Source: Lineus longissimus
Lineage: Eukaryota; Nemertea; Pilidiophora; Heteronemertea; Lineidae
Direction of reading: 5' to 3'
DNA length: 64,000 bases
NCBI RefSeq assembly: GCF_910592395.1
Contig: NC_088310.1
Span: 2,923,501-2,987,500 of the forward strand
Every line of letters starts with the position of its first letter. The first letter of the stretch is position 1. The position numbers and the translations under genes were made by a program. Positions 13,840 through 27,600 of the stretch are shown one piece after another. The notes under the pieces are model-generated. The model was given only the letters and a program-made list of their open reading frames with translations, had not been told where the DNA came from and did not search any database.

Positions 13840-16800
13840 CTTTGTACAGCCAAACTAAATACATGTACAACGTTCTGGCTTCGAATACTACAAAGATCTC
13901 TACAGCAAGTGAAGATAAACAGGCATGTGAACATCAGAAGGCATTACTGTGAACAGCAACATTGTCGCACTGCGCAAAGATTTCTGAAAAAAAGTACATT
14001 TATTACGATTTTTCTAATGGCGGACTACGAAAGATGTCTCGGTTTTTTTCAATCAAAAAATTTTCTTCCGTGATTTCATTTTTCGCAAATCTAGGTTGCT
14101 ACTAGCATTCGCGAAAATAAAACACCCGGGATTTCTTTAGGGTTTTCAGTACAAAGCAGTGAGATGTGAGATGCTGACCAAGAAGTTGCATTCCCCTGGT
14201 GCAGAACTAACGTATGACATAACAATGTTAGCTTAGAGCTCCATCGATTTCGAGCCACACGATTTCTTTGTCTTTTTTCATACACGGTATTGAGGAGAGA
14301 TTCTGGTACTTAGGGACCTTAGGCTGTTTCATATAGAGTTTACCAATATCGCCATGTACAGTTACATTGGTGATTTTATCCAGGTTAGGATGAAATTAAC
14401 TCTACAACACAGTATATACTGCTGCTCCATCCTAAGCATAGACGTGCATTAACGGCGTGCATTGGGATGTGCATTGTACTGTACTCCATTCTTCCTTTCT
14501 TCTATTGTCATATTCTCTTTGACACCAGATGTGAGGATGGATACGACAGTTGAGACTTACTATACTTCTAGTATGTATCGTTATTTAAAGACTTGTTATT
14601 TCAATTATGAAAAATTAGTTAGAATTCAAATTTCTTAGCTTTCGTACCAAATAGAAAACATGAATGATGGAATGATTTTCTACGGTCTGAGCTGCACTTC
14701 AGCATGTGGAGTTTCACAACGTACAAATGTATATGCAAGCGGGTCATATTAAAAACACAAAATATCATTGGTGTGCATGCACCAATATCAGTATTGTCTG
14801 CTCCTCATGATGTCACACAACAGTTGGCCCATACATAGTCCTATACATAAACATGACAATACTGTGTCATTGTTATTGTTCATTGTTGCTTATTTATTAA
14901 AGAATGGACTGAAGGTTGTTCTAACAAAAGCAAAAGGTGTAGGCCATATACAGGAACACTGGCATTCTCCTTCTAATTCCAATAGACGTACTTCATTATT
15001 AAGCCATAGTCATTTATCAGATGCATTAGTATACACGTTCAGTTTGTATACCATTTAATATATCGATCAAATTGTCTATAAAAAGTACAACGTCCGTTGA
15101 GAGCATTTATTCTGTTCCTTCATCGCTAAAATCTCTGGCAAACCAAAATTAATTTGGCAAAGTTTGTATCAGCGAATGCCAACTTACTGAAACATTGAGC
15201 GTAACGTAACTTCTCCACAAATTATGTCAGGTTTCTCTCATCAGCTGTGATAGGGAATCACATACCCAGAAGAATACCATTAATCTTTCAGAATGATCGT
15301 AAGAAGCTATAATCAGTAAGTCAACCTTAAGTTTGTTGACAAGACGTAGTAAATTCACCCATGTAACTGTTCTGTATTATTGTGATGCTTTTTTATTGGT
15401 AAAACAGATTAAGATATACATTGTCATTGTTTTAGTGGTAGGTCACTACATTTAGTTGCCTGAGTTATCATGTCACTGGTATATAGTCAATGAATGAAAC
15501 ATACCATACACTAATTTACGATTTTGTGGTATCTTATCTTCTTTCGAACACAGCAAAATTGACCAAGGCAACACCTTTGTCGTCACAATTCAAATTCAGC
15601 TGATAACTTGTTGGACAATTCGCTTAGAACACCTCTTGCCTGCATCAACGAGTGTCTTTCCACCAATTATGTCTGTAGAAGCAAGACGTTTGTCAATGAT
15701 CGAGGAAAGCTCACTAATTGAATCACTCGTTCAATTGATTGTCTAATTGGTATTCTGACGATGCCATATTAAGGAAAATCAATTACAAAAAGTTATAAGA
15801 AGGTAACCCAGATTTAGATACCGTACACAGAAACCCCAATGTTTTCCGGATATACATGTATTTTGAAATCTTTTGCTCGATAATACTTGGTAACTGAGAA
15901 AGTTGAAGCAGGTGGTGTGTTTTTTGTTGCTTTCAGTGTTGGGGAGCTTGTCATGATATTTTATAGCTATTTGGTTTGGCGATGGCTAAAGAACTCCTAT
16001 GATGGAACCTTAAGTTTCCGTAAAATTGTCACAATAGAATATTTAACACTTTGATGAGTTTATAGCTGGTGAAGTACGGCGCAGGGTCATAATACACCAA
16101 CTGACGAAAACCTGCCTTTCGGGTGCGAGTCATATACCGGACAAATTGGCCAATTCATTAAATCTGTAAAGAAAACCGGTAACACAGGAAGATAAGTGAC
16201 ATATAATTTAGGATACATCGGCCCAGCCGCTATATATCATGTCCAAAATGTCCGTTCCGACACCAATATAACCCAACTCCATTCAACCGCGCCTCCGAAC
16301 GGTGCCATGATTTTGAGGAAATTTATGCGCAGCCACGATCTCGGTTTTCCCTCTTCTATGCCCCGGCGCAGCACATCCATTGAATCTTCTAAATAGACCC
16401 ATTCTCAAATTTGTCAACCTATTCTTAAACTTGTAGCGAAATGGTTCCGATTTGCGGGTCACGGTGGCTTTTCACGATATTGCGTCTTTGTGGTGTGTAG
16501 GCTGACACATGCTGCAATCTTGGCCATACAGACTCTGTATACAAGATTTCTCCACTTTTTTTCTTATCAAAACATCTTCACTTTTGGTCAGAGTTGGCGC
16601 AGTTGATTTGATCTTCGCTGCCAAAATCCCGGCGGCTCAAAATTTGTTACATTAAGTTTTTGTAAGAGTCACTGTAATGGTTTTGCATGAGAGCAGTGAA
16701 CCGAAACTGGGTCTGAGCAAAAGAACATATCTACCTGGACACGAACGAAGCAAGGACTACCAAGATGCTGGCAATAACCAAATTGCAAGGGATTAGGAGC

Positions 16801-19800
16801 ACCAGTAACGTGAAAATGCCAATGTAGGAACTTAATTGGTTCCGAAATTTTGTGTTATTCAGAACTTTATAAAGGGTGTGACACCTAATGCAGCTACGTA
16901 TTGTAAAAAAGAAATGTTTCAAAAACAATTGATAGATTTTAAGACCAGAAGTTTGGCAGTCAGGTTCCATTTTCTACCATTGCTTATTTGAAAGGAGCAG
17001 TTTTCTTTCATCTTTTAACCTAAAGCATGAAATAATTATACGCGTGCGAAATCCGCCCAGCTGATTTCTGGCTTTACTGGGAATTAACTGAAATCCCCAA
17101 CACGGTTAGAGTTTCATCCCGTAAATCCGCGCTTAACCAGTGCTACACACGACCTCGCATTAAAGTATTGTTCCATGGTGGAGAAATTGGGATACTGCTG
17201 CTGGCAAGAGAAGGGGTATGGATGTCGCTTCACGCTGCGACAAGTGATCACCAAGATAGACCTGGGGGTACACCCGCGGGGATAGGCAGGAAAGATGGGG
17301 CAAAATGTCACCCGTCATATTCGCGCACATTGTGGTATTATCGGACTTTTGATAATAATATGCGTAAAATTACCATGAAATTGGCTGCGATACGGTCCAG
17401 ACAATTGTTTGCAATTATCCGGTGTAGTGAGTGTGAAATTTGAAGGTGTATTGCTTCGACATTCATCGCGAATTGTCATCGACTTGCTCCGTGGACACAA
17501 AAAGGTGTACCATCTTCTTGGGGACTTTTGATGGCGCCCGTTGTCCCCAATATGGCTCCGTTATCTGCACTGGTAACTTGATACTTGGGTCGTTAAAAGG
17601 AACTCTGTTCTTGTCAAAGTTTGGACAAGTTTTGCCGTGAAGTTTTATGCAGTCCAGTGTTAGAAAATCTTTGGCGGCAACCGACGAAAAACGAGGAAGT
17701 AAAACTCGAGTGCGGAAGTGACTTGGATTTAATTTTTCTTTGACAGTTCAAAGCCTGTATGGTTAAGACGTTTTACAAAATTGTTGGACACTAATGTTAC
17801 TCTCGTGTACATGTATTAATGATAATCACTTTATGGTAGCTACGGCATTGGTTTCTTGATAACGAAACAAAGAACGATGCAATAAAGTAATGTGTGCTTC
17901 GCCTTAATCGCATCGGACAAAATTATTGTAAAATCTCGTGGCTTGTGAGTCATGAATGACGACACAGATGACACTTCATTGTCACAGAAGTGACACTGAG
18001 TAAAAACATAAAATGACAGGGAAAAACCCGGAAAATTCTTAACAATACATTTTTTTAATGAAAAAAAGAAAGTGTAAAAATATTTGACTTACCCAATTGG
18101 AGATGCTCTATCTGTCACTGGTGATGTTCTTCCGAGTCCTGAGTTCCGGTAAATCCAAGCACCTAAATCAAAATAATAACAGAGAGCCAAATAAACCTAG
18201 CTGACCCACACGACCTGCATGGAAGCGAATGACAATTTTCACTGGCGTTTTGTATACTAACCAAAGCTAAGGAGGATTTGCGAGGATCTGGACTTAACTT
18301 TAAACACGGTTTAACCTTGTAAAACTCGCCTTACGTCTTGTAATGAGCGTATGATTGAGATTGATCAGTCGGCTGCTTATCCAAGGGCTCCACGCCATGC
18401 ATTATGAAGAACAGGAGAAGGCGCAGCTCTCCTCGAGATGCCAACCAATCAGAGCAGCTTTCGATAATAACGCCGGCATATTGTACGCGTTCTGAGATCG
18501 CGAACGCAGCCTTCTTCAATCTCATTCAAACCGGTGACAGTCACGATAGACCGAAAATCGGGCCAATCTTGCTATTTCTGGCTGGAATCAACGCGTATTA
18601 CCGAAACGTGCTGATCGCAGACTTTAGACGGATTGAAGAGATTTGCATGAAAGCTATTCGCCGGCAATGAAAAATGTCAACATGGTCTTATTCTTGTGGT
18701 GGTAAACCAAATATGATTACTGAGATTAAGGCACTGATCCCTTGGTTTTATATGACTAAATCTCCTTCGGGTCAATCTTAACTGTTCATAAAGCTTTCAC
18801 TTTACACTCGATTGTCATTGTGTCCTCACGTTGAGATCTAAACACAAAATTGACACGAGGTTTTAAGCAGAAGCTGCCACACTTTATAATGATTTCTGTT
18901 AACATATGTCAATATATCGACGAGTGACAAGAATTATGATTTACGCGGCTAGAGAATGGAGGCAATCGAGCAGTGCGACACATGTTCTTTTAGCGACAAT
19001 ACTCAGTATGGTAACATTGTCATTTCCTTAAGAAAAGCCCTGACAGTCTTTTTCAAATGCCTGCTCTGTTGTCTGTCACTGTATGTTTCAATTCTTCAAG
19101 ATATCATCGCCTTTTTCTTTCAATACACGAGAGTAAATCTCGCTGCAGGGAGAGCAATAAATATCATTTGTAAACAAAGCAATATTGGGTAAATGCGTCT
19201 TTTTTGAGCAGGCTTAAGTTTCTTTTGACAAGGTATACATTTCTTATAAATGAAAATGGTGCTCTATGAGGATTGATATTTCTTATAAAATATATATCGT
19301 ACCGGAGAAATGTACAATAGCATTAAATGGTCATCTCGGATGTGTGAGATGCCTTGAGCGACTCACACCTAAGACCAGGAAATATTTAAATGAAATCATT
19401 GGAAAAAAGTTTGCCAGTATTATATTTCTAAGAAGCTCGTGATCTCAGTCTTAAACGTCCACAAAATCTCCGAGCATAACTTGACAATTGATAAAGTAGC
19501 TATCCCGGGGAGGTGCCAGGGGGGTGCAAAGCCCATACGTGTCCTAAGGTTTACATGCATACGGGTAGTTTGATATTCGTGTCCTTTAACAGTATTGAAG
19601 ATGATCCATGAAATCTGTCAGGTCTCAACCCTATACTTCCGGTTTCTCATGCAAGCTTTGCGATGAGCCTGACGAACTGTGAAGGCTACGTCTTCAAACT
19701 TCTATAGATTTCATAGCCCCAGCATGAAGTCATGGATATATGGACCTATTTGATTTGGAGTGTCGACGGCGAGTTCACCCGGATATGAAATGAATCACCG

Positions 19801-21520
19801 CGCATCCCATTCACGTGATTTGCGTTGCGTTCGAACTTTTGTTGTGCGTTCCTAACCATTGTTGAATGTGCGTGACAATTCCTCATGATTTGGTATCATA
19901 TTTGCTAACATTTGTTATAAATAACACCATTCCATTGGGTAATGCTTATTATTATCTCATTTTGGACGTTAAGGGGTAAAAATATCACAAGTTGTAATGG
20001 GCGTGATGTCCGATTCGCGTATACGTTTCCAATAAGGTGTGCATCAATTCTGAAGGGACCCATCCCTGATTAAATGTCCCCAATCACTGCGGTATATTTA
20101 GTTTAATTACTGCCCAAAGATAGCAGAAGAGATATTGCTACGACGACCCTCTGACATCCCCCTTTTACAAATTGAGATTTCATAAAAGAGAACTACGTTG
20201 ACCGGCGGTGATTTTTCCGGTACGCCGCGCCGAATTAAACTCTCCGTGCAGGCATCCCCTCCTCGGTGCTCTGATGTAACCAGGGTGCACAAGGACAGGG
20301 GTCAAGGGCCTCACGAATGTTCAAACTTGAAAAGTCGCCGGGCACTGACGATCCACTTTGGACATGGTCGGTAGACTTCGCCTGATCCTGAAGGACGGAG
20401 TACAATGTGATGGCAACATTACGACGGTGATAAGTCTTCGTGTCTAACATCCAGCACGTGCGTTTTGTCATTTCACGGAACAACAGTATTTCGACCATAC
20501 GTTATACGCAATAACCCCTCATCCATTTCGATGACTTAACTTTACTTATCTGCATAAATTAGCATGCGGTGAATTTGAGATATCTGTGTCACAATGAGAT
20601 GACACTGATTGAATATCGTGTAACGCTTCAAGTTGTGTTGGAGAACAGTCGGTTGACAACATGGAGTCTGATGGTGTCAATGGACAATAGAAGTCATGGT
20701 TGCGTCATACAATCTGTTCTGATCTGCCTAGTGATAATGAATCGGGATTTGTTGATGGATTTGATGCAGTTTGATGATTTTTGCCAAAATATTGAACTAA
20801 ATATTCACTTAGAACATCAGTTACTGTTAAGGATGGTGGGATAACGTATTTCTTATTGAAATATGTGTAAGGGTGTCCCGTATACGACAGGCTTTGCTTC
20901 ATTTAGCTTATTAGACATTTTATAGCATTCCTACATGTCCTATAACTAGGCTAATCGGAAAATATTTATGTATTATCTTCTCACTTGAACTGTGAAAGTG
21001 GACAGTGGTCCAAAGATTTACCCATATCCAATCAGGTCAGAGTGAAGTGTTCGGTTGATGCCGAGGTCCCCCTAGAGGTCTCGGCGACTACAGCTTCGGT
21101 TTAACAGATGGGACACAAAGCCTTGTCACATTGGTAGGGCAGGGAAACCACGGAGAGAGAATGGGGGCCATCGCAGGCCATTCTTAGGTCGGGGATGTTC
21201 AGGAAATGTTCGTTAGAGACAAGAGGGATTAGGATGGAGAGAAAGGGTGCGAAGAAAGGAAGATTGAGTACCACATGTACTGGCATCAGCGCCCAGAAGT
21301 AGAGGAGAGAAGTGGCAACAGGGTGGGTGGATTAAATCAGTCACGGCGTTAAGAGAGCAAGGCGAAACTGAAGGGCCACTCAAGTGGAATCGCAGACGAA
21401 TAGTAACCATTTGTTTCATTTTTAGAGTTGGTTACTCTTGTTGCTGATTGAGCTTGCTTATTCCAGATGGCTTTTGTAAGCTTTGTTGGTTTCAGCGAAT
21501 GTTTTGGTACCGAGGGGATA
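13840..21520. other. no gene recognised
   Basis: Long AT-rich non-coding stretch. The open frames are all under about 100 codons and none is recognisable. An ETS-like ACTTCCGGTTT lies near 19635. No tRNA, rRNA or transposase-like sequence was seen. Confidence 0.45.
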
Positions 21521-21522
21521 AA

Positions 21523-21694
21523 GATACAGTACTTTCAGTTGTGGCTTTAGTAGTTGTGGAAGCGATCCCAAAATACTGCTTGAGCGGCCGCGGTGTCTTT
21601 TTTTTTACAAAAGCCACTCTGTATGATGGTGCATGATGATACAGTGTTTTTACTTGTAGCTTTGGTAGATGTAGTTGTGGAAGCGATCCCAAAT
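21523..21694. repeat. short direct duplication, 115-121 bp apart
   Basis: GATACAGT starts at 21523 and again at 21638. Each is followed by a GTRGCTTTRGTAG block and then an exact 22-base match at 21551-21572 and 21672-21693 (core GTGGAAGCGATCCCAAA). A run of eight or more T lies between the copies. The near-identity of the core suggests a fairly recent event. Both strands have open frames across it, but these look incidental. Confidence 0.65.
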
Positions 21695-21699
21695 TAGTA

Positions 21700-24600
21700 G
21701 GAGTTGAATACTTTCGCAGAACATTAGATGATGCATTCAAGAAATTGTTTATTTGAAAGCTTTGGGGTAGATTTTAAATAAATCATGGATATTTTCAAAG
21801 ATGAAAACAGAAGCCAGGGCAGAAGGAAGGTGGCCAACCCGGGTCAGGCTGCGTGTGGTGATCGGTCCGCAAAATGTACCTAGCAAATAGATCAAAGTCG
21901 GTGCCCAGGTACGTGACGCCATCAAACGTGAGATACCATCCCATTGAAACTGGATCCTCCAGTGATTGCAGCGTCTGTAACGGATACCAAAATATAGTTA
22001 CCGTATCGGTTGCAGCCCCACCTAGCATATGGTCAGGAGTGGGCAGCCTCAAAGGGAGAAAGTCCATGGGCTTGGGACACACGGGCAAGAGTTTGAAAAA
22101 GAACCTATAATCATAGACCGCCGAAATTAAGTATGATTGTCCGGTTATCCCGGAATCGGTGCGGTGCCGAAACAACAAAATGGCTGGAGCGTGTCTCTGA
22201 TAGGGCACATGGCCGAAGCGTTTGAGACATATGGCTATGAAGTAAAAGATGGTGAAACCTATAATTATTTATGGACCACCCATACCAAAAAAGCGGCTTA
22301 CCAAACCATTTCTGGTGGAACATCACTGACTTGTCAACAGGTCGGACCAGGTGGAAACGTATAATAAGAGATGGCAAAAGAATACAAATGTATTATAAAC
22401 GACGCAATTCATAAAAAAATAGTTTACCTCTGATTTAGTAATATGATGACTCTACCATTATGAAAACTAATTTGAGAAACACGAGCGTTGACAACAACAA
22501 TACTGTTGAATTGTTGGTGAATTTGAAAGTCATGTTTCTGTCAAATTTCTGCCCAAAGCCCAGTGTCAACTATTCAAAGTATGGTCCGATCATTTCAGTT
22601 CTATCGAATGATAGATTTGGCTGATAAGTGAAAACCAACCAACGAGATAACCTTGATCGTCTGGTAACAATGGGATACAGTGAATCATAACACGGAACCA
22701 ACAAGCAAAACACCCATATGGCCCTGAGAGGATAAGTCGATAATTTTTCACCTGAGCTATAACAAGCTCTATTGTATTGACAACCTCGATGACCAAGGGA
22801 AGAATATTATGGTCCAGCACACGTACCCCCCTAAAACCCTGATTTCAGGTTTAAGCCACCATAAAGAACACACAACAACTGCTCCCTAACTTTCTCCTCT
22901 GCAACCCCATTGTTGCTTTTCTTCTTCAATTTGGGTACATTTTGTTGCCAGGTTCCTTACCCTTACAGATTAGGCTTACATCCCGGATTATCACACTTTA
23001 GGATGCACATCTAATGGGTTATCTATACACGATTTAGAAGTCAACGCATCACCTTTTTACGAAAACGCATCGGATAGCTTCTGGGCGTGGCTAGCTCCGT
23101 AGCGGACACGCCAAGTAAGCGCCCTGATTTTATCAGTGATGGCATCACGGTGGCTGAGTCTTGTGACAGTTCGGGGAAGGACGGCTAAGCACTTGGCCAA
23201 AGAGACCGCTGACATCCCGCATCAGTACCAAATAATACCCAATCATCCGCCCATTGCGTTCGCAGAATGTGGCTTAGAAAGCGGCCACAGGAAAAGGAAT
23301 CATGCCCAGTATACCGCGGGTTAGGACACTTTGTCTAAAACAACTGGCTGTTGATTAGCAATGAATAGAAGCAAACCAGGCCCCATGATGCGAGGGTTCG
23401 GGTCCGGGGTACTGACCCTACAATTAAGAGGGGAAATCAGTTCTGTCGCGGTACAAATAACTCGGCTTCGTCACCGCAGGGCGGATGAGCTAATGCGGTG
23501 CTTTGAACTCGCCAAATTTGACAAGATGGACTGAGTTAGAGATAGCGCTAGACCTATGGACGACGTTTCGGAAGGGATCCTTGTGGTTACCTAATGAACA
23601 GGGACGAATATTTCCACCTTCCTTTTAAGGTGTGATATCAACGGAAATACAGACGCCTTACCTGGCCGAATCAGATGCATTTCACTCAAAATTTTATTTT
23701 TCATTGGTAGAACACATCACCCACTAACGGGGACACTATTGATATTCTGTTCTCATAAGAGCTGACAAAGATTATCGTTTTACCAACAACTTCCTCAAGA
23801 AAGGTCACCGTCCACCGGACGCGTGTTGTGAATTTGGAAGCGGTGCCTCACGTCAAACTTTCAACTCGACCATGAAAACGTAAAAGCTGAATCAGCTAAG
23901 TCTTTCTTGGACAGCTGTTGGGGCCCTTTGCGCCCCTCACCCAATAAAAAAAAACACGTTTGAAAATCCAAACCGCGCGCGTGAAAATGAGAACTTCTTA
24001 AGAAAATGATGAAGTGATGCCATAACCTCAAGCTACGTGTTGCCCTTTTAAAGTTAAAAACTCTCACAGAACATGTTAACTGGCCGAAAAGAGGAAAAGA
24101 AAGGTTGAAATAGTTGATATAATTAAGTCCCCTTCACCCATCGTGCAGCAGAACTAGACAATTAGTTATACCAGTGGGTGAGATATTCTAATAAGAAATC
24201 CTCATGTCCCCCGGTCTCTCAATTAATTACGCTGCCGATGGAAATTTCATATAATATACTTTCAATTAACTGAGAGTTGACAGCTTCGAGTCGGCTGTCG
24301 GTCTTTTTGAAAGACTAACAAAGCGTTAAGAATGAGTTTGTTCGGAGAAAGGAGAATGGATGCTTCGACTTGCCCACAGAGTCCCTGACAATAACAATGA
24401 GAGAGGTGCTGATGGAATTGAAGCCACGAGCGCTTCTCTCAAAAACTTGTTCCACACGACACAGCGCAAATTGAGAAGGGAACCTAGAGATGTCACCCAA
24501 AGATACATGTATCATTACACAATGTGATTTTTTGTCCATATCTTTCTCAAACAAAAGTATGCTGCAATAAACGTGACTGGCGCTGTGAGGAAAAAACCTT

Positions 24601-27600
24601 TTTTTTCTCCAATGCCACGAGGAGAGGAAGGAAGAGAGGACAGAAGCTAAAGTTTTGCAAAGACTTTTGTTATGAATTTCTTCTTAGAATGTACAACACA
24701 GTACCAGCATTTGCGACCTAACCGTACCAGAAAGCATCGTTTTCATCAGTTCGCTGACCCCAACTTGTAAAATCTTACCAAAACAGCCAACAAATGCGAC
24801 CAGCTCTGGCAGAAGGAGGCGGTTGTTGCAAAGAGAAGAGAGAGAGAAAGGGCAAAAGTGGGGAGAAAACGAACGTACATGGGGAGAAAACATATGCTTT
24901 CTTCGTTCGCACTTTTGCTGAGCAGGTCACAAATATCTATCCAGCTTTTATTTGAGAGAATTTAGTTTTATTTCTGACACCAAATTATAACAATCCTGTC
25001 TACACCGCGCCTTTGTACTACAACTTCTTCGTCTTGTTTATTAAAGTTGTTGACATCTTTTGAGAGCTTAATCGTTTCCTGAAAGCAAAATATCCTTCAA
25101 AGACCCCATTCAAACTGTCGCAATTTCTGTAAGAGCCTGGGGGAGTGTTTGAGGTTTGCCTCGAGGGCTGCAGGCATCGCTAGAGGCAGTTGTGTCACCT
25201 TGAAAACTAATGAAGTTTACAAAAACGAGAAAATTACAAATGGTTGACCCAGAGAAAGTAAAGAGCGTCCTTGTTACTAATTAACCTATTGACCAAACCA
25301 ACACAGGTAATGAACAGCATTCATACTGCAATCAAGGTGTGATATTTACATCACTTCCAAGTGCCGCTGGCGTATACTTTTTAGCGTCTAACATGACGTC
25401 ACAATACGACTTCCGCAACCAGGAATTGCTGAACAAACATGGGTGAAGTTGTCATAATATCCTAATTACGGTTCAGTAAATAAATCAAGGCATTTCAGGG
25501 AGGGAAAGGCCTGGATGAAAAGGACCATTCTTTCAGATTATTTTTGTAAGTCTGTAGATTTAGGAACACCTGATACACCTGACGCCCAAATGACGCCATG
25601 ATGAGAAATGTATCTCCGCCCTGCCCGGAAGCAAACCGGAGGTAGCTCCTTTTCTATGACCTTAACACCCTGGAAATGACAGTTCTGTCATATGTTAGAA
25701 GCAACAAGCTGGAATCATTGAAGACGAATAGACTTAAGATTGTAACAATTTACCTTTATTCCTTATTGGGAGGGGTCTGTCTTTGTTCTTGATGGCGGGG
25801 AGGGTGGCTGTTTTGATGCTTATTTGGTCAATATGGGGTTCGGAGGAAAAGAAGAATCCTTGAAGGTTCATCAACTTAACTATCTAACTTAAACAGCCAG
25901 AAACACGTGTTTATTAAATACAGCGGCAGCGTAATCGACCTTACTTCAACGCTTCCTTTTTAAACGGAGATTTCACTTTGGGCAGTTTTCTCAAACGCAA
26001 ACAGGATAATGTGTAATTAAGAGCAACCTCCAGCAAAAAAAAGTAAAAGTAACAGGCTTAGGAGGCATTTCAAACTCACTGACGTTTTCCCAATTAATTT
26101 CATAAGACCCACACCAAGGGTGTCGAGTAGGTTTAGCTGAGTACAGTCATTATGAACAGTCTATGGGAGTGCTTGACGTTGAAAGGCACGGCATGACAGC
26201 CTCCCCCAGCCCCGGGTGGAGAATGGTTGCAAGGGTGAAGTGCCGACTCGACTTATCGGGCCCAGTCATGGTCAGCTCTGCTTTGTGTTAGAGTGATATT
26301 AAAGTGATTCTAGGCGAGACCAAAGCACTCATTATTCAGAGAAAATTAGTTTGCGGTGCTTTCCGTTGCCCGATGCTCTTTCTCAGACTCGATAAGAAAG
26401 ATTGCGAGGGGACTGGGCGAATCGTCCGCACAGGTGGCCTGGCTGCGGCGATGCGCTTTTTGTGACCGGCCTCCACATGGAGTCTCCCCTATGCGCGCTC
26501 TTTCAGTCGGAACGGCCCCATTGAGCGGCTGCAAATGGTCCATACAGACTCACTGTATGCGTCCATTATGAATCTCACCAATGTTGGAATGTAAAGAGGA
26601 GATTTCGTGTGGTCTATGGCGAATTTGCTATAAATGAATTCAGTTGCGAGGCACTTTTCATTTTCGCCCATTATTCTCTCGCGCGGTCAATCAATTTGCA
26701 GCGTCTTTGTGTTTTGTTTTGAGGAAAATTAAACGTTTGTTGCGTCTAAAATTTCAAGTTTCGATTCATGTGAGAATGAGTTGAGATTTTCACTTCCGAT
26801 TTGTCAGGTTGCTAAGTTAAGACACTATCTTTATAAAATTTGACTTTTCGCTGAATCTGCCAGTATATGATATTGATCTTGACATGACAGGGAGGGGGCC
26901 ATCGGGACACAATAGAGACAATTAAATTTTGGTTACATTCATTTTGTATTTTTCGGATGTCGGAGATGGACTCGTTCATTGGCGCTGTCGACCCGCAAAG
27001 GCGCTCATAGCCCTTTTTCATCATGAGGGGTTCAATTATCAGTTTGGATTGATTTTGACTGCTAATTTTTTTCAAACCCAATGTATACCTTACACTTACC
27101 GCAGGCACTGCCAGTGTCTCGATGACTTAATTGGTTCAAAGATTCCTTCTTTTCGATGACAATGCATCTATTGATGCAGTATCTTTCTGTCAGTGAGTGA
27201 AATATTCAGGTCCTTTTCATCCAATTTCACAACTTTTACTCCGAACAATCACGACACCTCATTCAAACCTGACCTATATATCGTGAAAGAAGACAACTGA
27301 GGAAACTATACCATCGGCAAACACTAAACAGCCCAACGACTCCCCGAGAAATTTATTGACATTTTACAACCCGAGCAAAGCTTCCGCGCATGATCTTCGC
27401 GTTCCTGATATTTTAAGCAAACCATGTCCCATTCAGTTTTGCTAAATTACAGGTTGTGGAATGCCTCGCTCGTGAGTCCACAAAGGCCAGGAAGACGGAT
27501 CCCAGAATTATATGAGATTATCCCATTTTATTTTCAAAATTAAGCCTATTAGTTTGGTAAATCATTGTATCACTAAATGTTACAACAAGGTCTTTATTAA

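Noticed and set aside
21795-22208. 137-codon minus-strand frame
   Set aside because: Overlaps open frames on the plus strand and shows no family signal; no splice or start context supports it.
23392-23406. GGTTCGGGTCC, resembling a polymerase III B box
   Set aside because: No acceptor, D or anticodon stems fold around it, and the nearest A-box-like sequence is about 300 bases away.
26584-26604. TGGAATGTAAAGAGG, resembling the first 13 bases of miR-1
   Set aside because: The remainder diverges and no complementary arm is present within about 60 bases on either side, so no precursor hairpin forms.
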